From NCBI GenBank assembly GCA_937925645.1, contig CALAMB010000414.1, positions 1 to 9,371 of the forward strand: a stretch of 9,371 nt of DNA, read 5' to 3'. Positions within the stretch are counted from its first letter, which is position 1. The number at the start of each line of letters is the position of its first letter. The notes under the pieces were generated by a model that saw nothing but the letters and a program-made list of their open reading frames with translations, was not told the origin of the DNA and did no database searches. Both the position numbers and the translations under genes were made by a program. Shown piece by piece: positions 1-4,073 of this stretch. Source of the DNA: an uncultured Acidobacteriota bacterium. GTDB lineage: Bacteria > Acidobacteriota > JAAYUB01.

Positions 1-58
1 CGATTACGATCACGATTACGATTACGATTACGAATTACGATTACGAATTACGAGCACG
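1..58. repeat. Degenerate hexamer array, unit CGATTA
   Basis: About nine head-to-tail copies of CGATTA, with variants CGATCA and CGAGCA and two 7-bp units, CGAATTA. The array runs off the left edge, so its full length is unknown. A shorter relative lies at 9248-9281 in the same orientation. No gene overlaps it. It lies beyond the 3' end of the CPBP gene on the minus strand. Its function is unknown. Confidence 0.9.
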
Positions 59-61
59 AAA

Positions 62-107
62 TCCGAAGTCCGATGTCCAATGTCCGATGTCCGAAGTCCG
101 ATGTCCG
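62..107 (+). repeat. Degenerate heptamer array, unit TCCGATG
   Basis: Six full 7-bp units plus four bases: TCCGAAG, TCCGATG, TCCAATG, TCCGATG, TCCGAAG, TCCGATG, TCCG. The seven-base phase never breaks. The same unit forms the array at 9176-9221 in the same orientation, and appears inverted at 2024-2051. It adjoins the hexamer array, as at the right edge of the window. Function unknown. Confidence 0.9.
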
Positions 108-114
108 TTTACCC

Positions 115-142
115 GATCGGCGGTCTTCCACCGGGTCCGATC
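115..142 (-). terminator. Stem-loop at the 3' end of the CPBP gene
   Basis: GATCGG at 115-120 pairs with CCGATC at 137-142, and CGGT at 121-124 pairs with ACCG at 130-133. The loop is five bases, with a three-base bulge at 134-136. The stem includes two bases of the CPBP stop codon. No T-run follows on the minus strand, so it is not a canonical intrinsic terminator. It may stabilise the mRNA 3' end or aid termination. Confidence 0.35.
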
Positions 143-1067
143 ACGGCCCCGCGGCGATTGAGTTCGCCGCCAGGAAGTAAAAGACGGGGATGTCAGCCAC
201 CGCGTGGATGAACCAGGCCCAGCCGAATCCCTTCGTCTCGATCATGCTCTTGGCCATCAGCCACCCCAAAAAGCCGGTCAGCACGATGGTCGGGAAGACA
301 TCCAGCGGCACGCCGCCGGTGTAATGGGCGAGCCCGAAGAACACCGCCGTGAGTGCCATCGCCTGTTTCTTGCCAATCGCCCCGTGGAGGGGCGCCACGA
401 GCGACGCGCGATAGCTGATCTCTTCGCTGAACCCGTTGAGCAGCGAGAAGAACAGGACCGTTCCGGCCAGCGGCAGCGTGCGGACGAGGACGTCCGCGGA
501 GGGCCGGTTGGCAAACCACATGAACATCCCGATCATCGTGGCGGCCGTGACGGCGACGATGGGCCCGAACGTTTTCCACGGGGTCGAATACATCATTCCC
601 AGCCAGGGCACCCGCTCCGCCGGCGCGCCCAGGTCGCCGAACTCCAGGAGGGCGGCCTGACGCCGCCGCATCACCAGGAGCAGCGCCACGACCGTGACCG
701 CCGCCAGCGCCAGCTTCATGAGCTGGATCGCCATGATCCCGGCGACCCACTCCGTGTCCTGTTCCCACGCCGCCACCGCCGGCAGGGCGCGCACGCGGTC
801 GATGGCCCACCACCCCAGCACGTTGACCAGCAGCAGGGTGAAATAGGCGCTCAGGTGCCGAAGCTTCGGCCACGCCAGCCCCACGAGGATCAGGCCGGCC
901 AGGAGCCCCGCCTTGAACACGATCATTCCCGGCGGCACGGAGCCGATGTAATGGACCCACGTCATGTCGGGAATGGTGGACACGCCCAGCGTCACCAGCC
1001 AGGCCACCCCCACGCCTTCCACCGGGCCCGCCGGGGCCGGCGGATTGGGTGCTTCCGGTTCGGTCAT
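141..1067 (-). CDS. CPBP family intramembrane glutamic endopeptidase (CAAX prenyl protease-like)
   Basis: A 308-aa polytopic membrane protein of the CPBP (Abi/Rce1-like) protease family. All three family motifs are visible: EEISYR (E215, E216, R220), FxxxH (F244 to H248, in FGLAHY) and HxxxD (H288 to D292, in IHAVAD). In this family the glutamate and histidines form the active site within the membrane. Several hydrophobic segments precede the motifs, roughly residues 20-66, 73-90, 108-133, 166-186 and 196-212. The N-terminus is proline-rich and cytosolic-looking. The ATG start is supported by GGAGG (1073-1077 on the opposite strand) five bases upstream. It follows the small protein gene by 48 bp on the same strand and is probably cotranscribed from the promoter near 1350. 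The substrate is unknown; relatives process prenylated proteins or bacteriocin peptides, or give immunity. The family call is firm and the role is open. Confidence 0.93.
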   Translation of the reverse strand: MTEPEAPNPPAPAGPVEGVGVAWLVTLGVSTIPDMTWVHYIGSVPPGMIVFKAGLLAGLILVGLAWPKLRHLSAYFTLLLVNVLGWWAIDRVRALPAVAAWEQDTEWVAGIMAIQLMKLALAAVTVVALLLVMRRRQAALLEFGDLGAPAERVPWLGMMYSTPWKTFGPIVAVTAATMIGMFMWFANRPSADVLVRTLPLAGTVLFFSLLNGFSEEISYRASLVAPLHGAIGKKQAMALTAVFFGLAHYTGGVPLDVFPTIVLTGFLGWLMAKSMIETKGFGWAWFIHAVADIPVFYFLAANSIAAGP

Positions 1068-1123
1068 TCGCGCCTCCGTTTTTCAGCCAGGGTTCCACGC
1101 AGGATCTTCAGAAAATCAGGCGT
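1064..1123 (-). pseudogene. Possible out-of-frame remnant reading TPDFLKILR, ending on the CPBP start
   Basis: Just after the stop of the small protein gene, the shifted frame continues TPDFLKILRGTLAEKRRRE and stops at TGA 1064-1066. That stop overlaps the CPBP ATG as ATGA. From memory, and unverified, the phrase resembles the N-terminus of nucleotidyltransferase-like proteins that commonly follow this type of small protein. It could be a truncated remnant of such a gene, a frameshifted tail of the small protein, or chance. No strong ribosome site precedes it. Its nearest in-frame ATG (1163-1165) would give only 33 aa. Confidence 0.25.
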
Positions 1124-1313
1124 TGCGACGTCCAGTACGCATCCGTTGGAGCGACCCGACCACATGTTGCAGGTTTTCCAGGCGCTGGAGCGGCGTGAGC
1201 GACAGCATCCAGCGGATCAACGTCAGGTCCACGCCATCCGCGTTGTAATCGGGAGCTTCGGCGGGAGACTGGTCCGACGCGCGATCTTCGGAGTCCCGGG
1301 GAGGTTCCGTCAT
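1116..1313 (-). CDS. Small conserved-looking hypothetical protein (65 aa)
   Basis: A soluble 65-aa protein with an acidic N-terminal half and a helical C-terminal half containing GVDLTLIRWMLSLTPLQRLE. That motif is familiar from small proteins often found next to nucleotidyltransferase-like genes (recollection, not checked). The ATG at 1311-1313 is preferred: GGAG (1321-1324 on the opposite strand) lies seven bases upstream, and the predicted promoter leaves a leader of about 27 nt. An in-frame ATG at 1335-1337 would add eight residues but has no ribosome site and would sit almost at the transcript start. Third codon positions in the C-terminal half are rich in G and C, supporting a real gene. 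The CPBP gene follows 48 bp downstream. No function can be assigned. Confidence 0.6.
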   Translation of the reverse strand: MTEPPRDSEDRASDQSPAEAPDYNADGVDLTLIRWMLSLTPLQRLENLQHVVGSLQRMRTGRRNA

Positions 1314-1346
1314 GCCGTCGCTCCACTTGGATTTCATGGTGCCGCC

Positions 1347-1355
1347 ATTTTAGCA
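1347..1355 (-). promoter_or_regulatory. Extended -10 promoter for the small protein and CPBP genes
   Basis: Read on the minus strand this is TGCTAAAAT: the TGn extension plus TAAAAT, five of six matches to the sigma-70 -10 box. No good -35 is seen 16-18 bp upstream, which an extended -10 does not need. Transcription would start near 1340, about 27 nt before the preferred start at 1313. Confidence 0.45.
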
Positions 1356-1363
1356 CAGTCATC

Positions 1364-1384
1364 GGGGCTCGGGGTTCGGGGTTC
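1364..1384 (+). repeat. Heptad tract GGGGTTC, three units
   Basis: Three 7-bp units in a row: GGGGCTC, GGGGTTC, GGGGTTC, followed by a decaying GGTTCC. This is another example of seven-base word repeats in the intergenic DNA of this window. It lies about ten bases upstream of the extended -10 at 1347-1355. Confidence 0.6.
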
Positions 1385-1591
1385 GGTTCCTGGGTCAAAG
1401 GGCTCATGGTTTGAGTCTCAGGATTAGGATGTCCCAACTCATTCAGCAAACCCATTCAATCTTCCAATACGCAATAGACAGCCATTACGTTCACAGGTAC
1501 GATGACGCGTTGCTCTCGAAATCATGTCAATTTTTGGCAGGAATTTTTGAATGACGCCATTAGCATGAGCAAGGTCAAACAGTCGGCCGGC

Positions 1592-1843
1592 GGGAGGTAC
1601 CGCGACCGGCAGGGAGCGGCGCGAGGGGCCAGCCGCCTCGACGTCCAGACGCCGCGACACCATGCCATCACGGTGGCGGCAGTGCCTGTCACGCGACCGG
1701 GTGTTTCGTTGCAGACCCCGCGGCGACGGGTTGACCTTTGACCGGACAGGCATTCAAGCGGCACAGACAGAGTGGTCAGGCGCTTGGGGTGAGGCACGGC
1801 GATGGGTGCGTCGCGCCGCTCGCTGCCGCTCACGGTACCTCCG
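1592..1843. repeat. 252-bp imperfect inverted-repeat element (possible non-autonomous mobile element)
   Basis: The arm at 1592-1624 is the reverse complement of 1811-1843 at 29 of 33 positions. Moving inward, an 8-bp match (TGCCTGTC at 1683-1690 and GACAGGCA at 1745-1752) sits exactly 58 bp inside each arm, so the symmetry extends through most of the element. The 58-bp intervals also align ungapped, weakly (about 40%, counted by eye). It encodes no transposase and I see no clear target-site duplication. It could be a decayed MITE-like element, a cruciform-forming repeat or a structured RNA gene. Confidence 0.65.
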
Positions 1844-1864
1844 GGGTGCCAACCGGATGATCGT

Positions 1865-1881
1865 GCCCCCGGAGAGGGGGC
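1865..1881. other. Short perfect hairpin
   Basis: GCCCCC (1865-1870) and GGGGGC (1876-1881) form a perfect 6-bp GC stem with a 5-base loop. No T-run follows on either strand. It lies 21 bp outside the right arm of the inverted-repeat element and just before the octamer and heptamer words. Confidence 0.4.
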
Positions 1882-1884
1882 TGG

Positions 1885-1918
1885 TGGATGGGTGAATGGG
1901 ATAGTCCCGGGTCCCGGA
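1885..1918 (+). repeat. Composite word module: two octamers then two heptamers
   Basis: Octamers TGGATGGG (1885-1892) and TGAATGGG (1893-1900), a 4-bp linker, then heptamers TCCCGGG (1905-1911) and TCCCGGA (1912-1918). The same order, TGAATGGG twice and then TCCCAGG-type heptads, occurs at 9118-9175. This suggests a repeated composite module rather than independent slippage. Confidence 0.5.
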
Positions 1919-1993
1919 GTCAGCAGTAGTGCAAACGGACTCATCTCGAAATGCCCAATGAAACATGACAGATGATCAATGACAATGGAATCC

Positions 1994-2020
1994 CCTGCGT
2001 CCTCCACGCCTCTGCGGTGA
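1994..2020 (+). repeat. CTCTGCG/GGTGA-type dispersed repeat, copy 1
   Basis: The segment reads as degenerate words CCTGCGT, CCTCCACG, CCTCTGCGG, TGA. It matches in style the copy at 2747-2778 and the opposite-strand copy at 2537-2564. Similar CTCTGCG...GGTGA word repeats are known to me from intergenic DNA of unrelated bacteria; that is recollection only. Confidence 0.45.
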
Positions 2021-2023
2021 TAA

Positions 2024-2051
2024 GGACATCGCACTTCGGACATCGGGTATC
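2024..2051 (-). repeat. Inverted copy of the TCCGATG heptad family
   Basis: Four 7-bp units on the plus strand: GGACATC, GCACTTC, GGACATC, GGGTATC. On the minus strand this is the TCCGATG/TCCGAAG family seen at 62-107 and 9176-9221. It lies about 60 bp upstream of the promoter of the small membrane protein. Confidence 0.5.
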
Positions 2052-2110
2052 AGATGACACCCCGCAACATCCGGAGCGGTTCCTGGCCACACGACTCCCC
2101 GCCCCGCCTG

Positions 2111-2119
2111 TGGTATGAT
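2111..2119 (+). promoter_or_regulatory. Extended -10 promoter for the small membrane protein
   Basis: TGGTATGAT gives a TGn extension and TATGAT, five of six matches to the -10 consensus. No clear -35 is present. Transcription would begin near 2126. An ATG at 2115 that opens the longest reading frame lies inside this box, so it is unlikely to be the start codon. Confidence 0.45.
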
Positions 2120-2177
2120 CTGCCTGACCCGTTTTCCGGACGCGACCGACGCGTTGTCCGACCCGGCCTGCAGGGGA

Positions 2178-2513
2178 ATGATCGTGGAAAGCATCCTCGC
2201 ATGGATTCACGAACAGGCGGCAGCCGCCCGCGCCCAGTACAGCGTGAACCCCTGGGTATTCCTGGGGCTGATGGTCGCGTGCGCCCCCTGCTTCTATTAC
2301 TCCCTCTACCGCCTGGTCCGGGCGGTGGCCCAAAAGGACAAGCACCGGATCGCCATCTGGAGCTCGGTGTTCCTCACCGCCACCGCGGTGCCGTACCTTT
2401 ACGTGTTGTTTTTTGGCCGGAACCTGCCCTGGTACATCTATCTGATCCTGGCCGCGCTGATCGCTCAGGGCGTCTACTCGCTGGTCAAAAAGATCCGCAA
2501 TCCGCGGGCATGA
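2178..2513 (+). CDS. Small three-TM inner-membrane protein of unknown function
   Basis: A 111-aa protein with three predicted membrane segments at about residues 26-46 (WVFLGLMVACAPCFYYSLYRL), 60-80 and 84-103. A basic loop (QKDKHR) separates the first two, and a basic tail (VKKIRNPRA) follows the third. The positive charges suggest a cytosolic C-terminus and a cytosolic first loop. A 25-residue amphipathic N-terminus precedes the first segment. Two starts compete: ATG 2178, which has AGGGG only one base upstream, and GTG 2184, which has the same AGGGG seven bases upstream and may be the true start. An upstream ATG at 2115 falls in a likely -10 box. The gene stands alone on its strand between repeat-rich gaps. 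The name NPWVFLxLMV-type small membrane protein is descriptive only; no function is known to me. Confidence 0.75.
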   Translation: MIVESILAWIHEQAAAARAQYSVNPWVFLGLMVACAPCFYYSLYRLVRAVAQKDKHRIAIWSSVFLTATAVPYLYVLFFGRNLPWYIYLILAALIAQGVYSLVKKIRNPRA

Positions 2514-2536
2514 CGTCGGCACTCCCCGACAAGCAG

Positions 2537-2564
2537 TTCCTCGCCAAGGCGCAACGACACCAGG
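2537..2564 (-). repeat. Dispersed repeat of the GCGCCTTGGCGAGG type
   Basis: On the minus strand this reads as the words CCTGGTGTC, GTTGCGCC, TTGGCGAGG. It has the style of the CTCTGCG/GGTGA repeats at 1994-2020 and 2747-2778, in the opposite orientation. Assignment to one family rests on word pattern, not on high identity. Confidence 0.35.
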
Positions 2565-2593
2565 GCAGCGGCGAACCGATCTGAACCAATTCA

Positions 2594-2674
2594 TCAGCTC
2601 CCCGGAACGATGATGCCCTTCTCCGACTCCCGCATGATCCGCTGGCCGGGGCAAGTGAACGCCTCGTTCAGCCG
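2594..2674 (-). pseudogene. Possible 3' fragment of a protein gene
   Basis: The minus frame from 2674 to the TGA at 2594-2596 encodes RLNEAFTCPGQRIMRESEKG followed by IIVPGS. Of these 26 codons, 24 end in G or C, as in the real genes here. Upstream the frame enters AT-rich DNA and then the dispersed repeat at 2747, with no credible start. This fits a C-terminal remnant truncated by rearrangement. A plus-strand frame from ATG 2610 also has GC-rich third positions, so strand and coding status are uncertain. I do not recognise the protein. Confidence 0.22.
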
Positions 2675-2746
2675 TCCAAATTGCCTGATTAAAAATGGAG
2701 GCGGTGTGAGACCCGATGTCCGTGGACGCGGTCGGCACCCTTGGCG

Positions 2747-2778
2747 CCCTCTGTGTCCTCTGTGACCTCCGTGGTGAG
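2747..2778 (+). repeat. CTCTGTG/GGTGA-type dispersed repeat, copy 2
   Basis: Degenerate words CCCTCTGTG, TCCTCTGTG, ACCTCCGTGG and TGAG in tandem, a 9-10-bp period. It resembles the copy at 1994-2020. A single TCCGATG-family word (CGATGTCCG) lies just upstream at 2714-2722, as heptads also lie beside the first copy. Confidence 0.55.
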
Positions 2779-2828
2779 TCCTTCGCCGGGTCACCGGCTC
2801 GCCGATTCAGTCGGCCGTGCCGGACGAA

Positions 2829-2849
2829 CTCGCGGCCGGAGGCCGCGAG
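2829..2849. terminator. Strong perfect hairpin between convergent genes
   Basis: CTCGCGGCC (2829-2837) and GGCCGCGAG (2841-2849) form a perfect 9-bp, GC-rich stem with a GGA loop. It lies 16 bp beyond the stop codon of the secreted protein gene on the minus strand. No T-run follows on either strand. A role in mRNA 3'-end protection or Rho-aided termination is inferred. Confidence 0.45.
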
Positions 2850-2855
2850 GTACGC

Positions 2856-2871
2856 GACTGACCGCTCAGTC
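2856..2871. other. Hairpin spanning the stop codon of the secreted protein gene
   Basis: GACTGA (2856-2861) and TCAGTC (2866-2871) form a perfect 6-bp stem with a CCGC loop. The stop codon (2866-2868 on the plus strand) lies in the right arm. With the 9-bp hairpin seven bases away, it forms a tandem stem-loop at this 3' end. Confidence 0.4.
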
Positions 2872-3285
2872 CTGGCTCCCGGGCGGGAACTTGGTGCGCA
2901 GCGGCAGGCTTTTCACGACGCCCGTGCCGGCGACGCTCACCACGAGCTCCCCCAGGGTTTCCGGGTGGTAGCCCGTAAAGCCCTGGTCGAAGACGATCGT
3001 CTTCGATTCCCCCGGCCCGAGCTTGACCATCCGGTACTGCTTGACAACCTGCGGCTCATCCTTGTAATAGACGCCGGGGTGAGTGAGGCCCACATACAGG
3101 CACGTCAGCGCGAACTTTGCCGGTTGGGCCTGGGTGTTGCGGACCTGCACCTCCACCGTGAAATCGCCGAAGGCCGGTGTCTCCGGGCTAAAGACCGGCT
3201 GGATCTTCACGATCTCGTACCCGCCCGCGGCCAGCGCTACCGCCGAGCACGCGGCAAAGAACAGGAATCCGATGGCTCGCTCCAT
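2866..3285 (-). CDS. Secreted beta-rich hypothetical protein
   Basis: A 139-aa protein with a typical signal peptide: MERAIG, a hydrophobic core FLFFAACSAVALA, and likely cleavage near ALAAG. The mature part of about 120 aa alternates short hydrophobic strands with polar turns (for example FTVEVQVRN and LGPGESKTIVFDQGF). That pattern resembles a single Ig-like or CARDB-like beta-sandwich, though no family is recognised with confidence. It should act outside the cytoplasmic membrane. ATG 3285 is chosen because AAGGAG lies seven bases upstream; a GTG directly before it (3288) has only four bases of spacing. The gene begins 35 bp after the stop of the 207-aa gene on the same strand, so the two are probably cotranscribed. 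Tandem hairpins lie at its 3' end. The function is unknown. Confidence 0.75.
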   Translation of the reverse strand: MERAIGFLFFAACSAVALAAGGYEIVKIQPVFSPETPAFGDFTVEVQVRNTQAQPAKFALTCLYVGLTHPGVYYKDEPQVVKQYRMVKLGPGESKTIVFDQGFTGYHPETLGELVVSVAGTGVVKSLPLRTKFPPGSQD

Positions 3286-3320
3286 CACTACACTCCTTCA
3301 TGCTTTTGACGAGGCCGAAT

Positions 3321-3944
3321 TCACCGAGACGATTGTTTAGAGAACCTGCCATTGCGCCAGGTGATGAATTTTTCAAGATCCAGCAGGGGGATGAAGTCAT
3401 CCATGCTTGCGTTCTCGGGCAGTGGCAGCGCTTCGGTATACTGCACCGCTTCTGCAAATTCTCGCTCACCCAGTCCGTGGTCGATCGCTTGAAGGATGGC
3501 ATTGTGTGCATCTTCACGATCCTCTGGCCTCAGATCCGAAATATATAAACACAAACCAAGATCTTCTGAACCCTCTCGTTCCAGTGGCTCAAAAACGACA
3601 TCTGCTATGCGGATCGTGATTCCTTGCCATCGGGTATGCGTTGGAAAACCGATTTTGGGTTTTAGCGGGATAATTCTCCAGTCCGGAACCGGCGGGGCGC
3701 TGGATACGATCTGCTCAACGAGGGGAAAGAGAGTGCGCTTCCCATCCGCAGTGAGGATGAGTTCGCTCGGCTCTGTGCTGATGGAATACTCGAGATAGAG
3801 GTCTGGATGAATCTGCTGAAGCGCTTCCAGCAGTAGACCGTAAAGCGGATGATCGGCCGAATCTACGGCAGTTGAAAACTCAGCCGCGTGTTTCTGGAAC
3901 AAACACCAAAACTCGTCGATCGAATGGCGGAGTTTTGAAATCAC
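3321..3944 (-). CDS. Hypothetical cytosolic protein (207 aa), lower GC than its neighbours
   Basis: A 207-aa soluble, acidic protein with no signal peptide or membrane segment. Regular structure is visible: an N-terminal helical part (residues about 1-45), then LYLEYSISTEPSELILTADG, FPLVEQIVSSAPPVPDW, RIIPLKPKIGFPTHTRW and REGSEDLGLCLYI. It ends with a helical part containing LGEREFAEAVQYTEALPLP. It looks like a conserved single-domain family, but I cannot name it or give a function. The start is GTG 3942-3944; a stop lies six codons upstream in frame, and no other good start follows. Its ribosome site is weak. GC content over sampled lines is roughly 40-58%, clearly below metG and the M16 genes, so recent acquisition is possible. 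Its stop sits in a single near-copy of the octamer repeat (TGAATTCGG, 3315-3323). An 11-unit octamer tract separates it from metG upstream. Confidence 0.72.
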   Translation of the reverse strand: MISKLRHSIDEFWCLFQKHAAEFSTAVDSADHPLYGLLLEALQQIHPDLYLEYSISTEPSELILTADGKRTLFPLVEQIVSSAPPVPDWRIIPLKPKIGFPTHTRWQGITIRIADVVFEPLEREGSEDLGLCLYISDLRPEDREDAHNAILQAIDHGLGEREFAEAVQYTEALPLPENASMDDFIPLLDLEKFITWRNGRFSKQSSR

Positions 3945-3982
3945 TGGTCTCGTGACGACCTATTCGAACTCAACCGGCTTGG

Positions 3983-4070
3983 CCGATTCACCGATTCACC
4001 GACTCACCGACTCACCGACTCACCGATTCACCGACTCACCGATTCACCGACTCACTGATTCACCGATTCA
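3983..4070 (-). repeat. Octamer tandem array, 11 units, directly after metG
   Basis: Eleven uninterrupted 8-bp units read CCGATTCA or CCGACTCA on the plus strand, one CTGATTCA included. In the metG sense direction they are TGAATCGG and TGAGTCGG. The array starts within four bases of the metG stop codon. Each unit contains TGA in this direction, so with a period of 8 the array has stop codons in all three frames every 24 bp. The opposite strand is almost free of stops. The same array lies at 9062-9133. There are no spacers, so it is not a CRISPR array. Confidence 0.95.
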
Positions 4071-4073
4071 CCA

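Larger units (their letters stand above)
1356..2110. other. Gene-free repeat-rich interval
   Basis: I see no convincing gene on either strand in this stretch of about 755 bp. Open frames here have poor codon structure, and their translations are dominated by the repeats. It holds a GGGGTTC heptad tract (1364-1384), a 252-bp inverted-repeat element (1592-1843), a small hairpin (1865-1881), octamer and heptamer words (1885-1918), a CTCTGCG-type repeat (1994-2020) and inverted TCCGATG-type heptads (2024-2051). The section 1440-1580 is AT-richer, with AATTTTTG occurring twice at 1529-1554, and is otherwise featureless. Confidence 0.7.
2514..2865. other. Convergent gene-poor interval
   Basis: This lies between the plus-strand membrane protein and the minus-strand secreted protein. 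It has a weak hairpin just after the first stop (GTCGG 2515-2519 with CCGAC 2526-2530), an opposite-strand dispersed repeat (2537-2564), a possible gene remnant (2594-2674), a dispersed repeat copy (2747-2778) and two strong hairpins at its right end. I see no intact gene. Confidence 0.6.

Noticed and set aside
1..58. Telomere-like repeat or replication origin iterons
   Set aside because: The unit is degenerate, and there is no DnaA box cluster, replication gene or chromosome end evidence nearby.
204..1427. Long plus-strand open frame opposite the CPBP and small protein genes
   Set aside because: His/Arg/Gln-rich translation without any motif, while the minus strand carries the complete CPBP motifs.
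1592..1843. Insertion sequence with terminal inverted repeats
   Set aside because: There is no transposase frame inside and no clear target duplication, so it is reported only as an inverted-repeat element.
1522..2043. Minus-strand frame of 173 codons in the gene-free interval
   Set aside because: It covers the inverted-repeat element and word repeats, has no ribosome site and no recognisable domain.
3983..4070. CRISPR array
   Set aside because: Units are contiguous 8-mers with no unique spacers, and no cas genes are nearby.
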